This document shows, piece by piece, positions 46,800-58,611 of a DNA stretch of 64,000 bases (its first letter is position 1; each line of letters starts with the position of its first letter). The stretch spans positions 10,180,856 through 10,244,855 of the forward strand of contig OZ029929.1 in assembly GCA_964023275.1 (NCBI GenBank), in the 5' to 3' direction. The DNA comes from Norana najaformis. Its lineage: Eukaryota > Annelida > Clitellata > Crassiclitellata > Hormogastridae. Both the position numbers and the translations under genes were made by a program. Below the pieces are notes generated by a model. The model ran no database searches. It saw only the letters and a list, made by a program, of their open reading frames with translations, and was not told where the DNA came from.

Positions 46800-49790
46800 A
46801 CTCCTTTCAACCTCGACAAGACCATCTTTAGCTCCAAGGCGAAGCGGACAAGGATCTCGTTCTTCTTCCTCATTGACATCCTGTACGTCCTCCTCCTTCT
46901 TGTTCTCTTCTCATCGATCTCTTCCGCTTCCGCTCCACGCTCCTCCTCCTCTTCGTCCTCATCTTCCTCGTCCCCATCGACCTCATCTTCGTTCTCCTCC
47001 TCATCCTCCTCATCCTCCGCATACTGTAAATGAATGTATTTCTTTACGTCGACTGCATTGATATCAGATTCGACTGATTCCATCACCAAACTCCTTTCAA
47101 CCTCGACAAGACCATCTTTAGCTCCAAGGCGAAGCGGACAAGGATCTCGTTCTTCTTCCTCATTGACATCCTGTACGTCCTCCTCCTTCTCGTTCTCCTC
47201 ATCGACCTCTTCCGCTTCCGCTCCACGCTCCTCCTCCTCCTCCTCCTCTTCGTCCTCATCTTCCTCGTCCCCATCGACCTCATCTTCGTTCTCCTCCTCA
47301 TCCTCCTCATCCTCCGCATACTGTAAATGAATGTATTTCTTTACGTCGACTGCATTGATATCAGATTCGACTGATTCCATCACCAAACTCCTTTCAACCT
47401 CGACAAGACCATCTTTAGCTCCAAGGCGAATCGGACAAGGATCTCGTTCTTCTTCCTCATTGACATCCTGTACGTCCTCCTCCTTCTTGTTCTCTTCTCA
47501 TCGATCTCTTCCGCTTCCGCTCCACGCTCCTCCTCCTCCTCTTCGTCCTCATCTTCCTCGTCCCCATCGACCTCATCTTCGTTCTCCTCCTCATCCTCCT
47601 CATCCTCCGCATACTGTAAATGAATGTATTTCTTTACGTCGACTGCATTGATATCAGATTCGACTGATTCCATCACCAAACTCCTTTCAACCTCGACAAG
47701 ACCATCTTTAGCTCCAAGGCGAATCGGACAAGGATCTCGTTCTTCTTCCTCATTGACATCCTGTACGTCCTCCTCCTTCTCGTTCTCCTCATCGACCTCT
47801 TCCGCTTCCGCTCCACGCTCCTCCTCCTCCTCCTCCTCTTCGTCCTCATCTTCCTCGTCCCCATCGACCTCATCTTCGTTCTCCTCCTCATCCTCCTCAT
47901 CCTCCGCATACTGTAAATGAATGTATTTCTTTACGTCGACTGCATTGATATCAGATTCGACTGATTCCATCACCAAACTCCTTTCAACCTCGACAAGACC
48001 ATCTTTAGCTCCAAGGCGAATCGGACAAGGATCTCGTTCTTCTTCCTCATTGACATCCTGTACGTCCTCCTCCTTCTTGTTCTCTTCTCATCGATCTCTT
48101 CCGCTTCCGCTCCACGCTCCTCCTCCTCCTCTTCGTCCTCATCTTCCTCGTCCCCATCGACCTCATCTTCGTTCTCCTCCTCATCCTCCTCATCCTCCGC
48201 ATACTGTAAATGAATGTATTTCTTTACGTCGACTGCATTGATATCAGATTCGACTGATTCCATCACCAAACTCCTTTCAACCTCGACAAGACCATCTTTA
48301 GCTCCAAGGCGAAGCGGACAAGGATCTCGTTCTTCTTCCTCATTGACATCCTGTACGTCCTCCTCCTTCTCGTTCTCCTCATCGACCTCTTCCGCTTCCG
48401 CTCCACGCTCCTCCTCCTCCTCCTCCTCTTCGTCCTCATCTTCCTCGTCCCCATCGACCTCATCTTCGTTCTCCTCCTCATCCTCCTCATCCTCCGCATA
48501 CTGTAAATGAATGTATTTCTTTACGTCGACTGCATTGATATCAGATTCGACTGATTCCATCACCAAACTCCTTTCAACCTCGACAAGACCATCTTTAGCT
48601 CCAAGGCGAATCGGACAAGGATCTCGTTCTTCTTCCTCATTGACATCCTGTACGTCCTCCTCCTTCTTGTTCTCTTCTCATCGATCTCTTCCGCTTCCGC
48701 TCCACGCTCCTCCTCCTCCTCTTCGTCCTCATCTTCCTCGTCCCCATCGACCTCATCTTCGTTCTCCTCCTCATCCTCCTCATCCTCCGCATACTGTAAA
48801 TGAATGTATTTCTTTACGTCGACTGCATTGATATCAGATTCGACTGATTCCATCACCAAACTCCTTTCAACCTCGACAAGACCATCTTTAGCTCCAAGGC
48901 GAATCGGACAAGGATCTCGTTCTTCTTCCTCATTGACATCCTGTACGTCCTCCTCCTTCTCGTTCTCCTCATCGACCTCTTCCGCTTCCGCTCCACGCTC
49001 CTCCTCCTCCTCCTCCTCTTCGTCCTCATCTTCCTCGTCCCCATCGACCTCATCTTCGTTCTCCTCCTCATCCTCCTCATCCTCCGCATACTGTAAATGA
49101 ATGTATTTCTTTACGTCGACTGCATTGATATCAGATTCGACTGATTCCATCACCAAACTCCTTTCAACCTCGACAAGACCATCTTTAGCTCCAAGGCGAA
49201 TCGGACAAGGATCTCGTTCTTCTTCCTCATTGACATCCTGTACGTCCTCCTCCTTCTTGTTCTCTTCTCATCGATCTCTTCCGCTTCCGCTCCACGCTCC
49301 TCCTCCTCCTCTTCGTCCTCATCTTCCTCGTCCCCATCGACCTCATCTTCGTTCTCCTCCTCATCCTCCTCATCCTCCGCATACTGTAAATGAATGTATT
49401 TCTTTACGTCGACTGCATTGATATCAGATTCGACTGATTCCATCACCAAACTCCTTTCAACCTCGACAAGACCATCTTTAGCTCCAAGGCGAAGCGGACA
49501 AGGATCTCGTTCTTCTTCCTCATTGACATCCTGTACGTCCTCCTCCTTCTCGTTCTCCTCATCGACCTCTTCCGCTTCCGCTCCACGCTCCTCCTCCTCC
49601 TCCTCCTCTTCGTCCTCATCTTCCTCGTCCCCATCGACCTCATCTTCGTTCTCCTCCTCATCCTCCTCATCCTCCGCATACTGTAAATGAATGTATTTCT
49701 TTACGTCGACTGCATTGATATCAGATTCGACTGATTCCATCAGCAAACTCCTTTCAACCTCGACAAGACCACGTTCAGCTGCAATGTAAA
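46461..49790 (-). repeat. 590-bp higher-order tandem array inside gene 3
   Basis: Eleven intervals between GTCGACTGCATTGATATCAG landmarks alternate 297 bp (type A) and 293 bp (type B, 290 in the first). They begin at 46461, 46758, 47048, 47345, 47638, 47935, 48228, 48525, 48818, 49115, 49408 and 49705. Each unit encodes an acidic stretch plus an ankyrin-like LGAKDGLVEVERSL segment. Type B units differ by a two-base insertion (GTTCTCTTCTCATCG for GTTCTCCTCATCG) and fewer CTC triplets, so 590 is not a multiple of three. Every A+B pair breaks the frame, and the array cannot be translated through. Confidence 0.9.
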
Positions 49791-50206
49791 GATGACTAGG
49801 AACTTGTTTTACTTGTTCCTCATTGACATCCTGATCGTCGTCCTCCTCGTTCTCCTCCTTGTCCTCGTCCTCGTCCTCGTCATCCTTGTTGTCGTCTTCC
49901 TCGTCGTCCTCCTCCTCGTCGTCGTCCTCATCCTGCTCGTCCTCGTCCTCCTCCTCCACCTCTTCATTGATGATTACCTCGCGATTATCATACATTTCAG
50001 TTGGTTCTTCGCCGTTAGATGTAGTGCATGTCTGTTCGCTAGTTTCGGATCCATCTGATTCAACACACAGTTTCGGCATCAGATTTACTGTACTTTGCAT
50101 CAGATTAGCGATGCATTTCAACAATTGAGTATGCTTTGTCGACATCAGCTCCGTTTTATGTTTCTCCAGAATCAGCCGCAGTTTGTGTCGTTGATAATTT
50201 GCTCAT
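49150..50206 (-). pseudogene. Broken 5' part of gene 3
   Basis: The ATG equivalent to genes 1 and 2 is at 50206 (MSKLSTTQ), but a TAA follows at 50156-50158 where gene 2 has Gln, and further stops occur in the same register. A frame from ATG 50145 regains homology (VESDGSETSE, EMYDNREV), runs through a D/E-rich segment and two array units, then ends at 49150 after the first type B frameshift. Confidence 0.75.
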
Positions 50207-50615
50207 TATTGTGCCATTCAGCAAATACAGCGGATGATCACAGCCATGTGTTCTTGGTTTTCCTATGCTGCAAAATAGACAACACAATTATGATTTAACA
50301 GATGAATGTATAAAAAATTAAAAAGTAAATGTCGTAGTGACTGTTGAATTGAATAGGATGGAACAAACTTTTCATTGGGTTTTATGGCTCCATCAATACT
50401 TAATCAACCGCAAGTTTGCTTTACTGATTATTACTTCGAACACATTGGTGAACGCCAACGTAATAGGAATGGACCACTGTGCCATACAATCTGTTTTGGA
50501 TTTCAACTTTCACTAATTCAATGTTTCCTAACCTGAACACAGATTAGTTACGCAACAGTGATTCGCATTCTTTGGAATGGCATCGACCCCACTAGGAAGA
50601 GGTTAAAATGAAATT
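50207..50615 (-). promoter_or_regulatory. Conserved upstream region of gene 3
   Basis: Aligns to 5776-6215 and 30546-30965. No SINE follows here, unlike at genes 1 and 2; instead LINE 3' ends and the inverted-repeat arm follow. Confidence 0.45.
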
Positions 50616-50619
50616 TAGT

Positions 50620-51010
50620 GTAAAGCAAACTCCTTCCTCTTTACCTTATCTCTCTTCCAATTTCAAACACCATCCATCGCGGCCGTCCGGCTGTCTGCCT
50701 GCCCGACTCCGGCATCTTCAACTGGAACCGAACATTTTCGAGATTACGATAGAACTGGTCACTCTCATGGAAGCAACACATCTATTTCTCCCCTTCTTCT
50801 TCATAACTCTCTCTCCGCTCCAGTACTAAGCAGCATCCACCATAGCTGCGACGCTGCCTCTCCGCCTGACCTTTGGATCTTGATCTGGAACGGAACCCTT
50901 TGACTTTCGATTTTGTTTTGACTGAGCTCCTATGAATAAGCTGGTTCCTGCGCCTTAGCTTTCGTTGGGTGCTGTAGAAATCTTGAGATTACGATTACTA
51001 GATTATGATA
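50620..51010 (+). repeat. Two LINE family-1 3' ends in a row
   Basis: 50620-50755 lacks the hairpin section; 50790-51010 is near full length. Both end in ATTACG-type tails followed by the same AGAAC...GTCACTCTCAT segment, which suggests one duplicated from the other. Confidence 0.6.
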
Positions 51011-51059
51011 GAACAAAAGTCACTCTCATAGAAGCAACGTATCGGTTTCTCTAGCGGCA

Positions 51060-51600
51060 CATCTTGGTTATAGATACTGCCGCCGCCCCACCGCGTCCCC
51101 AGCCTCAGTTTGGTGCCCTGTCAGTGCATACACAGCCCACATGAGGGGCTCGCAGCCCAAGCCAGCCGCTGGCGGCTTGAATTCACCTGGGTTTACCCAT
51201 GTCCACAGAAGCCACCCTACAGCCCCCTACAGCTTCCCTCCCCGAGCGTCGCAGTACTTTGTCGAAACGAAAGTGTCAGCTTCCGTTACAGCGAACAAAG
51301 TAATTTTGTGACGACCGAGACGCATAACCCTCTCCCGTTATTAATACGCTTACATATATAGCAGGGCAGTATGGCATGCCGATGGAGCCAATAGTGGAAT
51401 TAACCCTTGACTATCGAATACCCTCAATAAGAACCTCTTGTATGAGGTATATGAATATCTTGTGTTATATAAACAGACCACCATAGGCGGCAAAGCAATA
51501 TGGGCGAGGAACACATCAACGTGTATGGCTAACACCAGGCCAAAGGGTTACATGCTGCAGAAGCTGCATTGCCGAGTATTGTTGGTGCCATCGTGTCACT
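51060..51600. repeat. Long inverted-repeat partner of 6450-7085
   Basis: Reverse-complement match to 6450-7085, described there. Confidence 0.7.
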
Positions 51601-51970
51601 ATCTAATAAGTTATCTTTTGTTATCGCGAGACAAGCGCCCCCACTTTACAGCCACAAAGAATACACAGAAATATAATACAAGGTCATGCAACAATGAAAA
51701 AATCAGTCCGAAAGTCCAAAAAATTGTTATAGTTAAAAAGTTCGTAATACACCGGGGAGGGCTAGGCTCCCACACCCTGCCACGCGTGTGGGGTGCGAGT
51801 CCTGGCAGAGTGTCGTTTTGCATGTTATGTGGAGTGCAAATGCGTACATGAAACTAATCCGTGCCGAAAAACCGGGATGAAGTGTTTATAAAAGCACTAG
51901 GGGCGCTGTTGCAGTTTCTCAAGATTTGCATTAGGGAAAGGCGTGGCATATGGTTAGGCCTCAACGCTTC
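51601..51970. other. Intergenic, nothing recognised
   Basis: No gene or repeat partner found in the window. Confidence 0.45.
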
Positions 51971-51974
51971 TTCT

Positions 51975-52650
51975 TTATGTTCTCTGCCCCCCGGCAGGTT
52001 CGTATGTCCAATGCCGCCATTTTTCTCTGTTCTGTGCCTCTCTCTTCAGTCCACTGTATCCCTCCTCTGTCATCATCCAGTCCAGCATCATTGCTCTTGG
52101 TCTGCCTCGTGTTCTCTTTCCTTCCATTCTTCCCTCGATGATGTCTTTTAGTAGGGTGTCACTTCTCAGGATGTGGCCTATCCATTTTCTCTGTCTTCCG
52201 CGTATGGTGCCTATCAAGGATCTTTTTTCCTCTACCAGTTGTAATATCTCTTCATTGGTTCTTCTCTCCTTCCAGCTGACTCTCTCCATTTTACGCCAAA
52301 TCCACATCTCGAAGGCCTCCAGTCTTTTAATGTCGTCCATCCGCATTGTTCACGTCTCTGAGCCATACTGGACGACACTCCATACCAGTGTTTTAACCAT
52401 TCTCTTTTTGAGTTTCCTGCTTAGACTGCCTCTGAGCAGCTCCCCTCTTTTATAAAATGCATCCTTTCCCATTGCTATTCTTCTTTTTATTTCCACTTGG
52501 CACCTTGCATCGTCCGTAACCATACTTCCCAGATAGCAGAACTTCTCCACTCGTTCCAATTCTTCTCCGTTTAATGTAATCTTTACTTCCTTTTCATTTC
52601 CTTTGCTTACCCTCATGACCTTTGTTTTCTTTACGTTTATTTTTTTTTAA
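51975..52650 (-). mobile_element. RTE-like LINE reverse-transcriptase C-terminus, dead
   Basis: One continuous minus-strand frame reads KVMRVSKGN, VEKFCYLGSMVT, EIKRRIAMGK, LVWSVVQYGSE, then a TGA where the family has Trp (SETW), then [29 protein letters not shown]. This is the region after the reverse-transcriptase palm of RTE-clade LINEs. The nonsense codon lies at 52350-52352. No 5' part is present. Confidence 0.85.
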
Positions 52651-52674
52651 CGCTACGGTTATGAATTCCAAACA

Positions 52675-52845
52675 CCCCTTATCGTAGCTGCCTGCCTGCC
52701 TCTCTGCCTCCCTGCCTCCCTGCCTCCTTGCCTCCCTGCCTGCCTGCCTGCCTGCCTGATTGACTGACTCTTGGGTTTTGGCCTGGAACCGAACCCTTTT
52801 GTTGGGCGCTGTAGAAATCTCGAGTTTACGAATACGTTTATTGCC
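52675..52845 (+). repeat. LINE family-1 3' end with TGCC expansion
   Basis: The CTGCC tract has expanded (52685-52765). Part of the hairpin region is deleted: CGAACCCTTTT joins directly to GTTGGGCGCTGTAG. Confidence 0.65.
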
Positions 52846-53695
52846 ATGCACTACATACCCACAATAAAGAAAGGCGTGGCATAGGCCATAGGCAGCTGCT
52901 TGCTGAGATTAGCGAGCTGGTGGCGGTTCCACCAGCCAGGCTTGTAGAATCCTCCCACACACATACATACTTATCACCACTAAACAAACACAACACCTCC
53001 AAAATTCATCTTTTCTTTTTCACTTATTTGATTCGCTCTATGATACAAATGTCTTTTTATCTGACAAGTCCTTGGATGAGCTTAACCCACTTTTTTAGTA
53101 ACGCCTTGCATATGCATCCTTATTTCCAACCGATTTAAAACTTCCGGTTCTACAAACTTGTTGTGTCTTCGTTAATTCGTATTTTCTTCTTCATAAAGAT
53201 ATTTTCCGTGTTCTGTTTATTCATGCTTACTTTGATTGCTGAGCTTGTAACTATTTTAAATTAATATATCATATGACTAATTTACGGGAATATCGTCCTC
53301 TCAGTTAAGTGAATCCATATTTTTTTATTTACTGTCCATCCTTGCACCAGTTCACCACATAGAAATTCTTTTATCATCATCCTTAGTTCAAATGGCTGAA
53401 AGACTAGCACAAACATATTATGTCTATTTTCAAACTGCGATCGATAAAAAAACAAATGGTAGGCCTATAACTAATTTAATCTAATCTAATGACATCTAAA
53501 TGTCTTAGCTGGCATGATTATACATTAGACTGAGTAATAGTATATGGTTAAACATTTCAGTGTGAACCGAAAGGATAAGTTGGATATAATAATCGTTGTT
53601 CCTAGACTATACGATGTATATTACCTATTAGTTTATTATAGTTAATTATTACAGGTAATCATTCAGGGCTTTTCTGTGTTATTAACGGTGTTATG
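52846..53695. other. Intergenic, nothing recognised
   Basis: AT-rich sequence without gene or repeat partner; a TAGGCCTA palindrome at 53460-53467. Confidence 0.5.
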
Positions 53696-53703
53696 GTGTA
53701 GAC

Positions 53704-55997
53704 CAGGGACGGGCAACATACGGCCCGCGGGCCAGACCCGGCCCGCGACGGGATTTTGACTGGCCCGCAGACTGTTTCCGGTCGTACATGATAATGTGGC
53801 CCGCGGCCACATTCTGCCGCAATCTCCCACTACTTGCTTACTACGTCGCAGTAATAGTGACTGTTAGTTATTCTTTGGTTCTTTGTTTTCTTTCTGTTCT
53901 TGGTTCTTCGATTCTTTGTTTTCGGTTAGAATTAGATTTAGAATTTACAATAAAATTTTTACCATGGATTTTGCCAAGAAACGTAAAGTTGACAGCGAGT
54001 GTCGCGCATTTAACAAAGATTGGATGCCTAAGTACTTTTTCACAGAAGTCGGCAAGAAAGCAGTATGTTTGCTGTGCAGTGAAAGTGTTGCCGTGTTGAA
54101 AGAGTACAACATTAGCCGACATTATGCGACGAAACATGCAGGCTATGGCAGTACTTTATCAGCAGCGGAACGGCAAGCAAGAGCAACAGAACTGGACAGA
54201 AAACTTGTAAAGCAGCAGAATGTATTCGGAAAAGCCAAAGTAGCCCAGAAAGCTGCTACTCATGCCAGCTTTGTGGTCGCATACAACATTGCTAAGCACA
54301 GCAAATCGTTCTGTGATGGTGAATTTGTCAAAAAATGCATGCTCGATGTAGCTGATCAAGTCTGTCCAGAACAAAGAAAGAAGTTTGAAGAAGTCAGTTT
54401 GTCGAGAAGAACTGTGGCTCGCCGCATTGAAGCAATTGGTGAAGACCTGACATCACAACTGAAAGGGCGTGTACCTTCATTTCAGCTGTTTTCCTTGGCA
54501 TTGGATGAAAGCACTGACATCGCTGACACTGCACAGTTGCTCATCTTTGTACGAGGCATTTCAGAAAACTTTGAAATCACAGAAGAATTGCTGTCAATGG
54601 AATCAATGAAAGACACTACTACCGGGGAAGATATTTTTGAATGTGTGGAAAATGCCATGCATACAATGCAATTACCATGGCAGAAAATGGCCAGTGTTAC
54701 TACGGATGGTTGTCCATCTTTGACAGGAAAGAAAGTTGGTCTACTGAAGAGACTGGGTGACCGTGTTGCAGAGGTCGATAGAACCAGGGAGCTGATATTT
54801 CTACATTGCATAATACACCAGGAAGTGCTATGTAAAAGTGTGCTTGACATGAAACATGTTGTGGATCCAGTTGTGAAAATTGTTAATTTCATCAGGGCGA
54901 GAGGTCTAAATCACAGACAGTTTATCACACTTCTGGAAGATTGCGGCTCGGATCATAGTGATGTTTTGTATCATACCGCTGTACGCTGGTTGAGTTTGGG
55001 GAAAGTTCTGAGACGTGTCTGGGGCCTGAAAACGGAAATCTTACTGTTTTTGGAGATGAAAGGGAAAGATACAGAATATCCTCAACTCAGAAAATCCGAA
55101 TGGCTGTCAGATCCGGCGTTTGCAGTTGATCTCTTTGAACATATGAATGAATTGAACACCAGACTTCAAGGGAAGGGCACTTTTGCTCACGAAATGTACT
55201 CAACAGTGAAGGCATTCAGGGTGAAGCTAAAACTGTTTTCTCGCCAGCTCAGTCAGAATATCACAACACACTTTCCAACACTCGAAACTATGGCACCCCA
55301 GATGATGTCAACTGAGAAGTACACCAATATGATATCTGCACTAGACAATGAATTTGCTCGTCGTTTTGCGGACTTCCAGAAACTTGCTGCTGAGTTTGAT
55401 ATCTTGTCATCACCGTTTACAACTGACTTTGAAAAGGTGCCGGATGCTCTACAGCTGGAATTGATTGATCTGCAGTGTGACTCTACCCTGAAAGAGAAAT
55501 TCCAATCTGAAAGCATTGACAAATTTTATGCGTCACTGAATGAGTCCAAGTTTGCCAACCTGAGAAAGATGGCCATGAAACTACTTGTTCTGTTCGGGTC
55601 TACATACATTTGCGAGCAAACATTTTCGACCATGAACATTAACAAGACAAAGCTGCGTTCCAATCTAACTGATGTTCACGTGCAGTCTTTACTGAGGATT
55701 TCTACGTCCGACATGCAGCCAGAGTTCAAACAACTTGTTGACAACTTTGATCGACCACAGATGTCTCATTGACTTCAGCAGCTATTGAAGTATATTACGT
55801 TAAATTCATTAAATACTGTTTTTGGTCTCTATGCTTTAAACTTAAAGTTTACAAGTTTAAAGTTTACATTAAATACTATTTATTCCTTGCATAGGTGGAT
55901 AAATACGCGATTAAGGTATCGATTCAGTAATCCGGCCCGCCAAGGACTTCATTTTCCCATATCCGGCCCCGCCGACTGGAGAAGTTGCCCACCCCTG
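53704..55997 (+). mobile_element. Complete hAT transposon with 8-bp target duplication
   Basis: The 2294-bp element ends in 14-bp inverted repeats, CAGGGACGGGCAAC on the left and CAGGGGTGGGCAAC read inward from the right. It is flanked by a perfect 8-bp direct repeat, GTGTAGAC, at 53696-53703 and 55998-56005. GC-rich GGCCCGC motifs lie just inside both ends. With an intact transposase inside, the copy looks young. Confidence 0.93.
53964..55772 (+). CDS. hAT transposase (GTF2IRD2/ZBED5-like group)
   Basis: The 602-residue intact transposase starts at the ATG at 53964 in a strong context (ACCATGG); the open frame extends 27 codons upstream without supporting homology. An N-terminal BED-type zinc finger (CLLC...H-x4-H, about residues 35-60) is followed by the RNase H-like core: LALDESTDIADT (first Asp), TTDGCPSLTGKK (second Asp) and the LHCIIHQEVLC region. 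The C-terminal hAT dimerisation segment has LFGSTYICEQTFS and KTKLRSNLTD, about residues 525-575. It acts in the nucleus, cutting and joining the element's ends. Its layout matches hAT transposases that vertebrates have partly domesticated, but terminal repeats and target duplication show this is an ordinary mobile copy. Confidence 0.92.
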   Translation: MDFAKKRKVDSECRAFNKDWMPKYFFTEVGKKAVCLLCSESVAVLKEYNISRHYATKHAGYGSTLSAAERQARATELDRKLVKQQNVFGKAKVAQKAATHASFVVAYNIAKHSKSFCDGEFVKKCMLDVADQVCPEQRKKFEEVSLSRRTVARRIEAIGEDLTSQLKGRVPSFQLFSLALDESTDIADTAQLLIFVRGISENFEITEELLSMESMKDTTTGEDIFECVENAMHTMQLPWQKMASVTTDGCPSLTGKKVGLLKRLGDRVAEVDRTRELIFLHCIIHQEVLCKSVLDMKHVVDPVVKIVNFIRARGLNHRQFITLLEDCGSDHSDVLYHTAVRWLSLGKVLRRVWGLKTEILLFLEMKGKDTEYPQLRKSEWLSDPAFAVDLFEHMNELNTRLQGKGTFAHEMYSTVKAFRVKLKLFSRQLSQNITTHFPTLETMAPQMMSTEKYTNMISALDNEFARRFADFQKLAAEFDILSSPFTTDFEKVPDALQLELIDLQCDSTLKEKFQSESIDKFYASLNESKFANLRKMAMKLLVLFGSTYICEQTFSTMNINKTKLRSNLTDVHVQSLLRISTSDMQPEFKQLVDNFDRPQMSH

Positions 55998-56790
55998 GTG
56001 TAGACTAATAAGTTATTTGTATTTGCAGGTATCACATATTTTTTTAGACATCACCTACTTACTTAAGTGCGTTAGATCAGTTCACATTAAACAAAACCCA
56101 TCCACAAGCGAGTTTTACTTTCTTAGTCATATGTGTTAAGCACGTTAGGCATCCATTATATGCCTTCTCTATTCCGTATGTATTACACTGGCCAACAGAA
56201 AATTTTTTTTTTCTTGTTGCCTTCGGTTTTAGACCTGTTCTTGGGGTAATTTTGGGCGCTGATTCAGAAAATGTCATTGGATTGAGTGCATCAGGTCTAG
56301 TTTCTCAGATATCGTCGATTTTGTAAAGAAAACCCAGTCCACTCTTTAAACGATGTCTTTGACAAAACTAAAATGTCATAATAAGCTTTATTTATGGCTA
56401 ATTTTAATTCTTGCTGATTCATATAATGCCTACATCCTTATAATGTAAAATCAGCATATCTTGCCGCGTGCTGAGATATTGCTGATTCAACGAAATAACT
56501 ATTCCGTAGCCTACAGCTTACTCAGCACTAAATTCATGGCCTCATTTAGAATTTATTTGTGCTTATACAGCGTTACATGGTTTCGAACTATGTAAATAGA
56601 TTATGCTGAAGTCAGCATTTATAGCCTATATAAACCGCCTCCTGAAAGCTAGAGCAGCCGCAGTCGTCTTAGGGCATATTAAGAGTTGGTCGCAAGAACA
56701 ATCTGTGAATGTGAGCATTAAATAACTACATGTTCTTACTATTTTTTAGGTTAGTCATTTAATTCCTCAGATGCGAAGATCCTTAAGGTT

Positions 56791-57280
56791 ATGGCTACTT
56801 CCAGACGGAGCTGCATTAACCATCCAGACATATTCTGCTACATTTTTGGGGAATACACACTAAAAGCAAACAGGAAACCGATTTCTGAGTTTGTAAAAAG
56901 AGCATATGTAGGTTATTTTGGTGTCAAACTTGGAGATCAAGATAAGCAATGGGCTCCTCATACAGTATGCAAAACTTGTATTGAACAATTGCGCCACTGG
57001 ACAATTGGAAAGAGAAGCTGCCTGAAATTTGGTGTACCGATGGTTTGGAGGGAACAGATAAACCACTTCGACGACTGTTACTTTTGTATGGTTAATATCA
57101 TAGGCATCAATCGAAATAATCGTCACAAGTTGTCTTACCCTGATAAACCTTCAGCCAGGAGACCTGTTCCGCATTCGGATATTGTACCAGTTCCACCTTT
57201 TCGCGAACTACCTCAGCTCTCAGACGATGACACTTGCATGTCCAATATCGGACAAGATGACGAAAGTGAAGAAAGTGGGG
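56791..57280 (+). CDS. N-terminal part of a transposon-borne protein
   Basis: Starts at ATG 56791. It reads CINHPDIFCYIFGEY, VCKTCIEQLRHW, CLKFGVPMVWRE, DDCYFCMVNI and RRPVPHSD. I recall this Cys-rich N-terminus from many unnamed arthropod, hydrozoan and other animal proteins; it looks zinc-binding. The usual CxxC in the first pair appears changed to C-Y-I-F. The natural frame ends at 57339, but from the GGGG run at 57277-57280 onward the homology continues in the next frame (SDSDFQ, FDQKELSDL), so one base seems to be missing there. Confidence 0.7.
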
Positions 57281-58493
57281 CAGTGACAGTGATTTCCAAT
57301 CAACTTCACACAGTGAACGTTTTGACCAAAAAGAGTTGAGTGATCTGATCAGGGACTTAAATCTTTCCAAAGAGTCCTCTGAATTGCTTGCGTGCAGACT
57401 AAAGGAAAAGAATGCACTTCAGCCTGGAACGAAAATTACAATTTATAGAAACAGAGAAAAGGATTTGCTGCCATTCTTTACCGAAGACAACAACCTAGTA
57501 TTCTGTAATGACATCAGCAACTTATTGAAGAAAATTGGTCTGTCGGATTACAGCCCAGATGAGTGGCGTCTTTTTATCGACAGTTCAAAACGTAGTCTGA
57601 AATGTGTGCTTTTAAATAACGGCAACAAATTTGGTTCTATTCCAATCGGTCACTCCACCAGGATGAAAGAAGAGTACAATGCCATCTCTTTAGTACTGGA
57701 AAAGATAAAATACAAAGAACATCAATGGGTAATTTGTGTAGACTTGAAGATGGTAAATTTCCTCCTTGGTCAACAAAGTGGCTACACAAAGTATCCCTGC
57801 TTTTTGTGTCTTTGGGACAGTAGATCCAAGCATGAACATTGGACAAGAAAAGATTGGCCTTCGAGGAAAGACATGGTGGTTGGAGCTCAAAATGTAATCA
57901 AGGAATCTTTGGTGGCACGAGATAGGATCATACTGCCACCACTACATATAAAGCTAGGCCTGATGAAACAATTTGTCAGGACTTTGAATAAAGAAGGTTC
58001 ATGCTTCGAATACATAGTACACAAGTTACCAGGAATTACAATGGAAAAATTGAAGGCTGGAATCTTCGATGGTCCACAGATCAGGCAACTTATGAATGAC
58101 CCACTTTTCATACCATCAATGAATGAAATCGAATCTTGTGCCTGGTCTTCCTTTGTTCTTGTAACTAAAAATTTTCTTGGCAACAAGAAGGCAGACAATT
58201 ATGCACAACTAGTAGAGGATATGCTTCTTCATTTCAACAAGCTTGGCTGCAACATGAGCATTAAAGTCCATTATCTCCACAGTCACTTAGATCGCTTTCC
58301 AGAGAATCTTGGTGACTTCAGCGAAGAGCAAGGTGAAAGATTTCACCAAGACATCAAAACAATGGAAAATCGATATCAAGGAAGATGGGATGCACACATG
58401 ATGGCAGACTATTGCTGGAATATTATGCGCGATTGTTCCGGCAGATGCCACACTCGGAAATCGTACAAAAGTAGCTTCTTCGGTGTCGAATGA
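57281..58493 (+). CDS. C-terminal part of the transposon-borne protein
   Basis: Continues the protein after the one-base shift; the frame is open from about 57281, with the first in-frame ATG-like start only at 57336. Key motifs are CVDLKMVNFLLG, KYPCFLCLWDSR, LPPLHIKLGLMKQF, HYLHSHLDRFPENLG, EQGERFHQDIKTMENRYQG and MMADYCW. Conserved Asp, His and Glu residues hint at a nuclease or RNase H-like fold, but I recognise no named domain. Two worn relatives in the window (34575-34780, 60545-60715) confirm a repeated mobile family. The gene lies inside long terminal inverted repeats, so I infer it is the transposase. Confidence 0.7.
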
Positions 58494-58605
58494 CTTGAAA
58501 TTTTTATAACAAACTTGTTCTGTTTGGTATCATATAAGTACAGTTTCAGGTACTACCATTTTCTTTTAAGTATTTGTATTATTATGTTTATTTAGTGTAT
58601 CACAT

Positions 58606-58611
58606 AATAAA
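58606..58611 (+). promoter_or_regulatory. Poly(A) signal AATAAA
   Basis: AATAAA 113 bp after the stop of the transposon protein and before the right inverted repeat. Confidence 0.5.

Noticed and set aside
46461..49790. Regular repeat spacing suggesting a CRISPR array
   Set aside because: Units are about 295 bp, abut directly with no spacers, encode protein and lie in an animal genome.
46126..50128. Many plus-strand serine-rich and leucine/valine-rich frames
   Set aside because: Antisense of the acidic tandem array of gene 3.
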